44,414 nt of DNA from Christensenella sp. UBA1750 (lineage in GTDB: Bacteria; Bacillota; Clostridia; Christensenellales; UBA1750). The stretch covers positions 972-45,385 of the forward strand of contig DCHO01000074.1 of assembly GCA_002315655.1 (NCBI GenBank), written 5' to 3'. Of the stretch, positions 31,566 to 39,538 are shown piece after piece. Made by a program: the position numbers and the translations under genes. How positions within the stretch are numbered: the first letter of the stretch is position 1; each line of letters begins with the position of its first letter. The notes below the pieces were generated by a model that saw nothing but the letters and a program-made list of their open reading frames with translations, had not been told where the DNA came from and did no database searches.

Positions 31566-33881
31566 TTACTCAACGTGGTAAGCGGTTTTAAGAAGCTTCG
31601 CCCAAGCTTTTATGGTTTCCCATTCATAGGGCTTGTCGCCGGTGATAAAGTGGTTGACGTACCTTTGTCCGTTTTCTTCCCATTCGATGAGCAGCAGCTC
31701 CTGACCCTTTTCGGAAATGCGCTGCAAAATGCGGCTGGTGTTGCCGGGCTCGTTAAATTCCCCGGAGAAGGCCACGCGGGATGCACCGTCCTTATTGTAC
31801 GCGGTCACGGTGTAGCTGCCGCAATGGTTTTTCAGCGTGTCGTTCGCGGAATAGAGCAGCACTTCGCCGCCCATTTCCTGCCGCACTGCCATCAGCGCAA
31901 ATTCCTGCTGGGACTGCTTGATGAAATAGTAGGGCAGCTTCTTTTTGAAATTGCAGTCGATCACGGAATAGTTAAACAGCATCGGCCACATATCCAGCAG
32001 CGACCACCAGATCACGCCGGTCTTCTCCCAGCGGTTCACGCGGCAGTATTCGATCACGTCCTTGAACACATCCCCGCAGATGAGATTCACGGCCAGCGTG
32101 TAATCCCCAAATTCAGATAAGGTAAAATCGCGCCCGAACCACAATTCGCAGCATTCCTTTGCCGTCTGCCGCCAGCGGATGAAATAATCATCGTCCTGAT
32201 GGGCACGGTTGGTGTCAACGAGCATCGGTTTGTCCCAGAGCCGTTGGCACCTGTCCTGCTCCCGGGCGAAAATAGCCGGGTCATCGGTCATGGCGTTGAT
32301 GGCAATGGGGCCGGTCTCGCCGATGAAGCGTCCCTTGCAGGTGCGCAGAGTCTCGGCATAGACCTTTGTGGCAGGGTAGAGGTGGGCTTCCGGCTGGAAG
32401 TGCGTAACCTTTTTGCCTTGGAATCGTTCGGTCACGTTTTCGTCAGAGTTGAAGGGTGAGCTTTCCACATAGTCGCGGTAGGGGTCGTAGCGCAGCACGG
32501 CTTCTTTGAGAACCACGCGGGAGATCTTGTTGTGGGAGGGGAGCAGGGTGGAATTGGGGTTCGTCCACACCAGCGTTTCGTCGTCCTCGTTGTCCCCACA
32601 CCAAACGGCAAGAGAAGCGTGGTTGCGCTGCTTTACGATGATGCGCCGGGTTTCCTCCGCAACGATGCGGCAATAGTCCTCATCCATGGGTGGATATTCG
32701 CAGCCGAACATAAAGTCCTGCCATACCATGATGCCTAACTTGTCGCAGAGCTCAAAGAACTGTTCGCCCTCATAAATGCCGCCGCCCCAAATGCGGATCA
32801 TATTGCAGTTGAGGTCGCGCACCATTTCTATTGCTTTTTCCACCTTCGCATCGGCGCGGGAGTGCAGCGCATCCAACGGCTTCCAGTTTGCGCCGCGAAT
32901 GTAGATATTTTCGTTGTTGACCACAAACACAAACTCGCCCGTGCCGTCTTCCAGTATGTTTTCGGTTCGGTTCAGACGGATGGTGCGGATGCCCCATTTC
33001 GCGGTGTATTCCGACACGACTTGCCCATTTAACAGCATTTCGAGCTTCACATCACAAAGGTTTGCTTTTCCAAAGCCGGAAGGCCACCAAAGGGCGATCT
33101 TCTCCCTTGGCACGGAAAAGCGCAGCGCACCGCGGGTGAAGAAGATGGCTTCCTCGGATGAATAGGCCACCTTGCCTTCGGAACACAGGGTAAGACGCAG
33201 AGAATAGGGGCGCAGATCGGGCAGCTCGGTTGCGTAATTCCAGATTACGCCCAATTCCGCTTTTTCATCGGTGATTTTGTTGGTGTAGAGATAGACCTCG
33301 GTGAACCGCTCCTTGGGCAGCGTTTCGATATACACATCCCGGTAAATGCCGGAGGTGAGCAGACGCGGCGCGTTGTCCCAGCCCCATTCGTGGCGTGCTT
33401 TGCGCAGGTAAGGCTGTCCGCCGTATGCAGTGTTTTCGCGGGATATGCCGAAAATGTCGTAATCCTGCTTCTTCGCCCACAGCATCGCGGAGCGGATAAT
33501 CAACTTCAGTTCGTTCCCTGTGGTTTTCAGTTTGCCCGTCACATCCACCCGATGCGAAACGAACATATCTTCCGCATGGGCGAGCTTTTCGCCGTTTAAG
33601 TAAATGTCCGCGATGGTGTCAATGCCCTCGAACACGATTTCCTGCGTTTCGTTATCTTTGCAGGGCACAGCGTCAAAGGTTTTGCAGTATGTCCAGTCGT
33701 CCACGGAATTGTAGAGCGTGGTGGCGTGCTCATTATCTGCGGGCATGGGGTCGGAAATCAACCCGTTTTCCATCAGCTCAATTTCCACATTTCCCGGCAC
33801 CTTTGCGGGAAAAGTGACAAATTCCTGCGTGTCCGGACGAGTGAAGCCCAAAGACCAACAGCCGTTCAGATTCGTTTTCAT
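31566..33881 (-). CDS. Glycoside hydrolase family 2, beta-mannosidase-like
   Basis: A 771-residue cytoplasmic enzyme in the GH2 layout: N-terminal sugar-binding domain (to ~200), immunoglobulin-like domain (~200-310) and TIM barrel (~310-650). The motif VWCGDNEDDE near residue 430 corresponds to the W-C-G-N-N-E acid/base site of beta-mannosidases, and FIGETGP near 520 to the nucleophile strand. The IRGANWKPLDALHSR segment near 333 is also typical. The GDNE and GETG variants differ from the common GNNE and SEFG, so specificity is uncertain. The start has AAGGAGGCACG upstream, with a promoter further up. SGNH esterase follows in the same transcript. Confidence 0.88.
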   Translation of the reverse strand: MKTNLNGCWSLGFTRPDTQEFVTFPAKVPGNVEIELMENGLISDPMPADNEHATTLYNSVDDWTYCKTFDAVPCKDNETQEIVFEGIDTIADIYLNGEKLAHAEDMFVSHRVDVTGKLKTTGNELKLIIRSAMLWAKKQDYDIFGISRENTAYGGQPYLRKARHEWGWDNAPRLLTSGIYRDVYIETLPKERFTEVYLYTNKITDEKAELGVIWNYATELPDLRPYSLRLTLCSEGKVAYSSEEAIFFTRGALRFSVPREKIALWWPSGFGKANLCDVKLEMLLNGQVVSEYTAKWGIRTIRLNRTENILEDGTGEFVFVVNNENIYIRGANWKPLDALHSRADAKVEKAIEMVRDLNCNMIRIWGGGIYEGEQFFELCDKLGIMVWQDFMFGCEYPPMDEDYCRIVAEETRRIIVKQRNHASLAVWCGDNEDDETLVWTNPNSTLLPSHNKISRVVLKEAVLRYDPYRDYVESSPFNSDENVTERFQGKKVTHFQPEAHLYPATKVYAETLRTCKGRFIGETGPIAINAMTDDPAIFAREQDRCQRLWDKPMLVDTNRAHQDDDYFIRWRQTAKECCELWFGRDFTLSEFGDYTLAVNLICGDVFKDVIEYCRVNRWEKTGVIWWSLLDMWPMLFNYSVIDCNFKKKLPYYFIKQSQQEFALMAVRQEMGGEVLLYSANDTLKNHCGSYTVTAYNKDGASRVAFSGEFNEPGNTSRILQRISEKGQELLLIEWEENGQRYVNHFITGDKPYEWETIKAWAKLLKTAYHVE

Positions 33882-33911
33882 TTATCGTGCCTCCTTGCAA
33901 TCGTTGCTTTC

Positions 33912-33940
33912 ATTATAGGAAAAATCTTCATTTTCCGCAA
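33912..33940 (-). promoter_or_regulatory. Promoter of the GH2-SGNH operon
   Basis: On the minus strand, TTGCGG (33935-33940) and TATAAT (33912-33917) are spaced by 17 bases, 30 bases before the GH2 start codon. Confidence 0.65.
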
Positions 33941-33948
33941 GTGGTTTG

Positions 33949-33977
33949 TTGACAAAAGAACCCCCTTATCGTATGCT
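33949..33977 (+). promoter_or_regulatory. Promoter of the HAD/DHS-like and PfkB genes
   Basis: TTGACA (33949-33954) and TATGCT (33972-33977) are spaced by 17 bases. It starts 9 bases from the divergent GH2 promoter, so a shared regulator could act on both. Confidence 0.75.
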
Positions 33978-34010
33978 TAGATGGAACACATACGGAAACG
34001 AGGTCTGTTT

Positions 34011-35786
34011 ATGGAAATCATCAAAAAGGATTTTTCACGCACGCCTGTCAAGGCTGTGCTTTTCGATTTTGACGGCACCATTTCCACCCTGCGCTGCGGC
34101 TGGGAGGAGGTCATGGCGCCCCTGATGGAGGAAACCATCTTGGCTTGCGGCAAGGACACGGAAGCGGAAGTTAAGCAACTGGTTTCGGACTGGATCGACG
34201 AATCCACCGGGATTCAGACCATTTTCCAGATGAAATGGCTTGCCGAGCAGGTGGCAAAGCGCGGGGGCAATGCCCTTGACCCGTGGGATTACAAGGATGA
34301 ATACAACACGCGGCTGATGCGGCGCATTGAGGAAAAGAAGAAAGCCCTGCAAGCCGGGGAAAAGAACCCGGAGGAATATTTGATGGCGGGGGCGGTTTCC
34401 TTCCTCAAAGCGCTGAAAGAAAAGGGCATCAAGCTCTATGTCGCCTCCGGCACCGACCACCCCGACGTGGTGCAGGAAGCCAAAGCCTTGGGCGTATATG
34501 ACCTTTTTGACGAGCTGCGCGGCGCACCGCCGCATGAGGAAAACTGCTCCAAGGAAGCGGTGCTGGGCGCTCTTATCCGCGACCACGGGTTGAAAGGCGA
34601 CGAGGTGGCGGTTGTGGGCGACGGCAAGGTGGAAATCAGACTGGGTAAGGAGAACGGTTGCAAAACCATTGGCCTTGCCAGCGACGAATTACGCCGCATG
34701 GGCGTAAATCCCGTCAAGCGGGAACGCCTGATTGCCGCCGGCGCGGACGTGATCACAGGTGATTTTGTAGAATTGCACACCATATTGAACTTTTTAGGAT
34801 TGGAGGAAAAGCCTTCTATGGAATATCGTGAACTGGATTTCTCCGGCATCAAGACCTATCCCGCCGCCATCCGCACCAACTTGGTGCGCATTGACACCAT
34901 GCTGAACCCCGGCGAGCATCACGCGGAGAAGGTCAACGATCCCGATTTTGATATTCTTATTGACCGCATCATTGAGGCGCGGAAGAACAATCGCCCCGTC
35001 ATCTGGTCGCAGGGTGCTCATGTGATCAAGAACAACCTGTCCCGTTATCTCATCGAACTTATGAAAATGGGCATCATCACCCACATTTCCGGCAACGGCG
35101 CCTGCTCTATCCACGATTTTGAGCTGGCCTATCTGGGCGGAACCTCCGAGCACGTTCCCACCGCCATCGAGGACGGCTCCTTCGGAATGTGGGAGGAAAC
35201 CGGCCGTTGGATGAACGAGGCCATACAAGAAGGTGCGAAAAACGGCTGGGGCTACGGGGAATCCCTCGCCCGCTACATTGACGCAAACCCCGCACGCTTC
35301 CCCTACAGGGAGGATTGCGTGCTCTATCAGGCCTATAAGCTTGGTATTCCCGCTACCTATCATATCGCGCTTGGCACGGACATTATCCACCAGCACCCCA
35401 TCTGCGATTTTGAGGCCATCGGCAAGACCACCGGCGTGGATTTCCGCAGATATTGTTATTCCGTCTCCCAACTGGACGGCGGTGTGTTCCTGAACTTCGG
35501 CTCCGCGGTCATCGGTGCGGAGGTTTTCCTGAAAGCCTTATCCATTGCCCGCAATTTGGGCTATCCCACCTTCAAGATTACCACCGCCAATTTCGACCTT
35601 ATCGACCTTGGTGATTACCGCGTGAACATCGGCTATGAAGACCCGAACTACTACTACCGTCCCCGCAAGAACATCGTCAACCGTCCCGTGTCCAGAGGCG
35701 GTTTAGGCTGGCACTTCTGTCTGGATCATCAGGTCTCCATCCCGAACCTCTACGATGCACTGATTGAGAAAGGCTTTACAAAATGA
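34011..35786 (+). CDS. HAD-family phosphatase fused to a deoxyhypusine-synthase-like domain
   Basis: About 591 residues in two parts. Residues 1-265 form a HAD phosphatase: VLFDFDGTIS holds the catalytic DxD, ASGTDHP the second motif, and VVGDGKVEIRLGK the third. Residues 270-591 form an alpha/beta domain with IWSQGAHVIKN, HISGNGACSIHDFELAYLGG, HVPTAIEDGSFGMW and FLNFGSAVIGAEVFLKALS, which recalls bacterial deoxyhypusine synthase-like proteins, though I could not confirm the NAD- and lysine-site residues. An eIF5A substrate is not expected in bacteria, so the second domain probably has another role. The ATG at 34011 fits a GAGGT site. It overlaps the next gene by four bases, so it is coupled to the PfkB kinase. 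Confidence 0.65.
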   Translation: MEIIKKDFSRTPVKAVLFDFDGTISTLRCGWEEVMAPLMEETILACGKDTEAEVKQLVSDWIDESTGIQTIFQMKWLAEQVAKRGGNALDPWDYKDEYNTRLMRRIEEKKKALQAGEKNPEEYLMAGAVSFLKALKEKGIKLYVASGTDHPDVVQEAKALGVYDLFDELRGAPPHEENCSKEAVLGALIRDHGLKGDEVAVVGDGKVEIRLGKENGCKTIGLASDELRRMGVNPVKRERLIAAGADVITGDFVELHTILNFLGLEEKPSMEYRELDFSGIKTYPAAIRTNLVRIDTMLNPGEHHAEKVNDPDFDILIDRIIEARKNNRPVIWSQGAHVIKNNLSRYLIELMKMGIITHISGNGACSIHDFELAYLGGTSEHVPTAIEDGSFGMWEETGRWMNEAIQEGAKNGWGYGESLARYIDANPARFPYREDCVLYQAYKLGIPATYHIALGTDIIHQHPICDFEAIGKTTGVDFRRYCYSVSQLDGGVFLNFGSAVIGAEVFLKALSIARNLGYPTFKITTANFDLIDLGDYRVNIGYEDPNYYYRPRKNIVNRPVSRGGLGWHFCLDHQVSIPNLYDALIEKGFTK

Positions 35787-36763
35787 TGGATTTAGAGCGT
35801 ATTTTTTTAGGAATTGACCAAGCTAAAATCGGCATTATCGGCGATTTCTGCATCGACATTTACTGGCGTGCGGACATGAAGCGCAGTCTGCTCTCCCGCG
35901 AAACGCCGCATTATCCGCTGCCCGTTGTGGAGGAGAGAATGTCTCCCGGCGGCGCGGGCAATGTCGCCTGCAACGTGGCGGCTTTGCAGCCAAAGACGCT
36001 ATCCGTGTTCGGCTCCATCGGCGCGGACTGGCGCGGCATCGCGCTGAAAAGTCTGCTTGAAAAGGAAAACATGGATGTTTCCGGGCTTATTGTGTCCGAA
36101 AACAGGGTAACGAATGCCTATTGCAAGCCCCTGCGCTGCGGCATCTCCGATGTGATCTACGAAGATCCGCGGCTGGATTTTGAAAATTACGAAAAACTGG
36201 ATGCGGAAGCCGAGGATAAGCTCATCGAGATGCTGAAAGCGGCGGACTTGGATGTGCTGTGCGTCTGCGACCAGATGACCTACGGCTGCGTCACCGAAAA
36301 GGTGCGCGGTGTGATCTGTGAGTTAGGAAAAAAAGGCATGACCGTCATTGCGGACAGCCGCGACCGCATCGGGCTTTATGAGCACGTCATTGTCAAGCCC
36401 AACGAGGTGGAAGCCATGCGTGCACTGGGCAAGGAAATGTCCTATCCCGAGATCGCCAAGGCGATGGAGAAAAAAACCCACCGTCCCGCCATCGTGACCT
36501 TAGGCCCTGATGGCTGTCTTGTGTGTGAAAAGGGCGCGGTCAAGTCCGTTCCCGCCTGTAAGGCCGAACCGCCGCTGGACATCTGCGGCGCGGGAGACAC
36601 CTTCTTATCTGCCATGGCCTGTGCGCTGGCTGCCGGGTGCGACCTTGAAACTGCCGCGCAGCTCGGCAACTTAGCATCTTCCGTAACCATTCAGAAGCTC
36701 CATGTCACCGGCACCGCGTCCAGAGACGAACTGCGCTCCGCCTTTGCTCTGAATTTCAACTAA
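35783..36763 (+). CDS. PfkB-family sugar kinase, HldE/RfaE-like
   Basis: A 326-residue ribokinase-fold kinase. The opening IGIIGDFCIDIYWRADMKR and SPGGAGNVACNVAAL resemble the kinase domain of HldE (heptose 7-phosphate kinase). VKPNEVEAMRAL is near 200, and the catalytic DICGAGDTFLSAMACAL near 265-281 includes the general-base aspartate. No nucleotidyltransferase domain follows. The gene's start overlaps the HAD/DHS-like stop, so the two products likely act in one pathway: sugar phosphorylation and dephosphorylation around an unknown intermediate. The substrate is not known. Confidence 0.85.
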   Translation: MMDLERIFLGIDQAKIGIIGDFCIDIYWRADMKRSLLSRETPHYPLPVVEERMSPGGAGNVACNVAALQPKTLSVFGSIGADWRGIALKSLLEKENMDVSGLIVSENRVTNAYCKPLRCGISDVIYEDPRLDFENYEKLDAEAEDKLIEMLKAADLDVLCVCDQMTYGCVTEKVRGVICELGKKGMTVIADSRDRIGLYEHVIVKPNEVEAMRALGKEMSYPEIAKAMEKKTHRPAIVTLGPDGCLVCEKGAVKSVPACKAEPPLDICGAGDTFLSAMACALAAGCDLETAAQLGNLASSVTIQKLHVTGTASRDELRSAFALNFN

Positions 36764-36797
36764 AATCTACATTTCATTCGCTGGTTGATGTTTCCAG

Positions 36798-36827
36798 TGT
36801 AAATCCTCCTTTTCGGGTGACAATAAA
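36798..36827 (+). promoter_or_regulatory. Candidate sigma-G promoter of the SASP gene
   Basis: TGTAAA (36798-36803) and CAATAAA (36821-36827) are spaced by 17 bases and resemble sigma-G elements (TGAATA and CATAMTA). SASP genes are sigma-G-dependent in Bacillus and Clostridium. The match is partial. Confidence 0.45.
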
Positions 36828-36849
36828 GCCATCACCAAGGAAAAGGAGG
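36805..36849 (+). promoter_or_regulatory. Compound hairpin that includes the SASP ribosome binding site
   Basis: CCTCCTTTTC (36805-36814) pairs with GAAAAGGAGG (36840-36849). Inside it, GGTGA (36816-36820) pairs with TCACC (36832-36836). The right arm is the Shine-Dalgarno of the SASP gene. The candidate -10 element lies in the apical loop. Confidence 0.75.
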
Positions 36850-36858
36850 TGAAACGAA

Positions 36859-37077
36859 ATGAATCAGCAGAACAACAACTCCGGCAAGGGCAATCGCGTG
36901 TCCGTCCCCGAAGCCAAGAGCGCTCTCAACAACATGAAGTTTGAGGTGGCGAACGAGCTGGGCGTCAACCTGAAGGAAGGCTACAACGGCGACCTGTCCT
37001 CCCGTGAGGCCGGCTACATCGGCGGCTACATGGTCAAGAAGATGATTGAGGACTACGAAAAGCAGATGAGCAAGTAA
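36859..37077 (+). CDS. Alpha/beta-type small acid-soluble spore protein
   Basis: The 72 residues carry the SASP signatures: ALNNMKFEVANELGVNL, including the E-V/A germination protease site, and GYNGDLSSREAGYIGGYMVKKMIEDYE. These proteins coat spore DNA, change it to an A-like form and protect it against UV and heat, then are degraded by GPR at germination. The ATG has AAAAGGAGGTG upstream, the strongest ribosome binding site in the window, and codons are highly biased. Downstream is an efficient terminator. It indicates that true spores are, or recently were, made. Confidence 0.95.
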   Translation: MNQQNNNSGKGNRVSVPEAKSALNNMKFEVANELGVNLKEGYNGDLSSREAGYIGGYMVKKMIEDYEKQMSK

Positions 37078-37098
37078 TTGCTTCGTTTGTGACGATGA

Positions 37099-37139
37099 AA
37101 AACGGATGCTTGGGAAACGCTCCCGGGCATCCGTTTTTT
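37099..37139 (+). terminator. Intrinsic terminator after the SASP gene
   Basis: AAAACGGATGC (37099-37109) pairs with GCATCCGTTTT (37127-37137), with an inner GGGA/TCCC pair and a T-run. Confidence 0.92.
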
Positions 37140-37140
37140 C

Positions 37141-37169
37141 TTGCCAATAAAGAGAATTTGGGGTAAAAT
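37141..37169 (+). promoter_or_regulatory. Sigma-A promoter of the Tim44-like gene
   Basis: TTGCCA (37141-37146) and TAAAAT (37164-37169) are spaced by 17 bases; TTTGGAGGAG precedes the ATG at 37197. Confidence 0.75.
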
Positions 37170-37196
37170 AGAGAAAAAGCGTTTGGAGGAGAAAAA

Positions 37197-38138
37197 ATGA
37201 AAAAGAAGATCACGGCGCTGCTATTTGCCCTGCTGCTTATGGTCAGTCTGTCCGTCTTCGCCTTTGCGGATGCCGGAGATTTTTCCGGGGATTCCGACTT
37301 TGGCGGCGGTTGGGATTCCGGCTCTGATTGGGATTCGGGTTCTGACTGGGACTCCGATTGGGGCGGCTCGGATTGGGACAGCGGTGACAGTTATTATTAT
37401 GTCGGTTCCGGCTCCGGGGGCGGCGGCTATGTGACATGGAAATCCTTCCTGATCATGGCTATCTTTGTGGTTGCGGTGATCCGCCTGACCAGCCGGGCCG
37501 CCAAGCGGAAAAATGCGCAGGATTCCACGGTTGTGCAGTCCGGCCCGCAAAAGACCGCCGAGGACGGCTCCTATGCGGCCTTCAAGCAGCAGCATCCCGA
37601 CTTTGACGAGAGTGCTTTTGTGCAGATGATTTCCAACCGCTATGTGCAGATGCAGAACGCCTGGACGGCAAAGGATTGGGAGCCCATGCGCGGGGTGCTT
37701 TCCGATGCGCTCTATACCCAGTTTGAACGTCAGCTCAATGCACTTATCAGAAACGAATACACCAACCATGTAGAGCGCATTTCCGTGCTGTCGGTGAGAC
37801 CGCTCGCATGGAAGCAGGACAGTCAAAATGACAACCTCGTTGTGGAGCTTTACACCCGTATTGTGGATTATACCCTGCGCGATGCGGACGGGACGCTGGT
37901 TTCCGGCAGCAAGACCGCAGAAAAGTTTATGACCTACGAATGGACGCTGACCCGCTCCAAGGACTTCGTGAAGACCGAGGAAGCGGAGGCCGTCGGGCAC
38001 GTCTGCCCGAACTGCGGTGCGCCGCTGGATGTCAACGAATCCACCAAATGTGCCTATTGCGGACAGACCATCACAGTGTCCAAGCACGATTGGGTCGTTT
38101 CCGCCATTCGCGGCATTTCCCAGCGCACCAACGGATAG
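37197..38138 (+). CDS. Tim44-like domain membrane protein with Trp-Asp-Ser repeats and C-terminal zinc ribbon
   Basis: The 313 residues divide into a signal peptide (1-25), a low-complexity Asp/Ser/Trp/Gly stretch (about 28-67) with repeated GSDWDS units, a glycine run, a transmembrane helix (about 80-97), a Tim44-like domain (about 125-260, FVQMISNRYVQMQNAWTAKDW) and a zinc ribbon, CPNCGAPL...CAYCGQ (267-288). The Tim44-like fold binds membranes or proteins; bacterial members have no settled role. The repeat region would lie outside the membrane and the ribbon inside. It has its own promoter and is followed 23 bases later by the MATE gene. Confidence 0.8.
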   Translation: MKKKITALLFALLLMVSLSVFAFADAGDFSGDSDFGGGWDSGSDWDSGSDWDSDWGGSDWDSGDSYYYVGSGSGGGGYVTWKSFLIMAIFVVAVIRLTSRAAKRKNAQDSTVVQSGPQKTAEDGSYAAFKQQHPDFDESAFVQMISNRYVQMQNAWTAKDWEPMRGVLSDALYTQFERQLNALIRNEYTNHVERISVLSVRPLAWKQDSQNDNLVVELYTRIVDYTLRDADGTLVSGSKTAEKFMTYEWTLTRSKDFVKTEEAEAVGHVCPNCGAPLDVNESTKCAYCGQTITVSKHDWVVSAIRGISQRTNG

Positions 38139-38161
38139 AAACATAAAGAAGGATAGATAAA

Positions 38162-39538
38162 GTGGCTAAACGACAGTTTTTCTCAAGAGATAAGGATTTT
38201 TACAGGACGTTACTCCGGCTCACCGCCACCATTGCCATGCAGAATGTCATTGTGTCCGGCGTGAACCTTGCGGACAACATCATGCTGGGCGGCTATTCCG
38301 AAAGCGCACTTTCCGGCGTGGCACTGGCCAATCAGGTGCAGTTCATGCTGCAAATGGTGGTCTTCGGCGTGGGTGAAGGGCTGGTCGTCATCGGCTCCCA
38401 GTATTGGGGCAAGCGCGATACCGCATCCATCAAAAAGCTGCTCAATGTTACGCTTCTGTTCACACTGGCGATCACAACGGCTTTTCTGCTTGTGGTTCGC
38501 CTGTTCCCGAAATTTACCCTGTCTCTTTATACCAATGAGGCGGAGGTTATCGCGGAGGGCGCAAAGTACATCAAAATCGTGTGCTTCTCCTACATTTTCT
38601 TCGGGCTTACACAAACGCTTCTTTCCGGCATGAAGACGGTGGAAACGGTGCGGTTGGGGCTGGTGCTGTCCATCGTTACACTGTTTGTGAATATCGCGCT
38701 TAACTATTGCCTGATCTACGGGCATTTCGGCTTCCCGCGCATGGGTGCGGCGGGCGCGGCCTTGGCAACGCTTTTCGCCCGCATTTTAGAAACCACCATC
38801 GTCATAGTGTATTATCTCTGCATTGACAAAAAGCTCCAAATGAAGGTCAGGGACTTTTTCGGTTGGAGCAGCATCATGTGTCACGACTATGTGAAGGTCG
38901 CAACGCCCGTGGTGGCCTCCGGCACTATATGGGGCATTGCCATGAGCTTTCAGGCTTCTATTTTGGGGCATTTGGGCGCAACGACCATTGCCGCGAACTC
39001 CATCGCGGGCAACATTTTCGGTATTGTCTCCGTGGCGGCTTACGGCTGTTCGGCAGCCTCCGGCATCTTTATGGGAAAGACCATCGGCAAGGGCACGCCG
39101 CTTCCGCAGATTAAGGAATACGTCCGTTCCATGCAGATCATCTACATCGGCATCGGTCTGCTGTCCGGGTCGATTCTGTTCCTGCTGAAAGACGCGATCA
39201 TCGCGCTGTTCTCCGTGACCCCGGACGCCATCGAGCTGGCACGGAAGTTCACCATCGTTTTGTCTGTAACCTTGGTTGGCACGGCGTATCAGGTCGCCTG
39301 TTTAACCGGCATCGTGCGCGGCGGGGGAGACACCAAGTTCGTCCTCATCAACGATTCCATTTTCATGTGGGCAATTGTTCTGCCCTTTTCCTATCTTGCG
39401 GCGTTTAAGTTTGGTTGGCCGCCGGTCGCCGTGTTCTTCTGCCTAAAATCCGACCAGATTCTGAAATGCTTTGTGGCTATTTTCAAGGTCAATTCCTACA
39501 ACTGGGTGCGCATTCTGACCCGGGAGCAGAACCCATGA
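38162..39538 (+). CDS. MATE family efflux transporter
   Basis: A 458-residue, 12-helix transporter of the MATE group. The first half has VNLADNIMLGGYSESALSGVALANQ, the typical N-D-lacking clostridial form of the first helix, and GEGLVVIGSQYWGKRD; the second half repeats the pattern with GATTIAANSIAGNIFGIVSV. MATE proteins exchange sodium or protons for drugs or metabolites. The start is GTG at 38162. Its stop overlaps the ATG of the Tet(M)-like gene, implying translational coupling. Confidence 0.92.
   Translation: MAKRQFFSRDKDFYRTLLRLTATIAMQNVIVSGVNLADNIMLGGYSESALSGVALANQVQFMLQMVVFGVGEGLVVIGSQYWGKRDTASIKKLLNVTLLFTLAITTAFLLVVRLFPKFTLSLYTNEAEVIAEGAKYIKIVCFSYIFFGLTQTLLSGMKTVETVRLGLVLSIVTLFVNIALNYCLIYGHFGFPRMGAAGAALATLFARILETTIVIVYYLCIDKKLQMKVRDFFGWSSIMCHDYVKVATPVVASGTIWGIAMSFQASILGHLGATTIAANSIAGNIFGIVSVAAYGCSAASGIFMGKTIGKGTPLPQIKEYVRSMQIIYIGIGLLSGSILFLLKDAIIALFSVTPDAIELARKFTIVLSVTLVGTAYQVACLTGIVRGGGDTKFVLINDSIFMWAIVLPFSYLAAFKFGWPPVAVFFCLKSDQILKCFVAIFKVNSYNWVRILTREQNP

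Noticed and set aside
37300..37400. Short repeats suggesting a CRISPR or satellite
   Set aside because: The repetition comes from GSDWDS codons inside the Tim44-like gene; there are no regular spacers.
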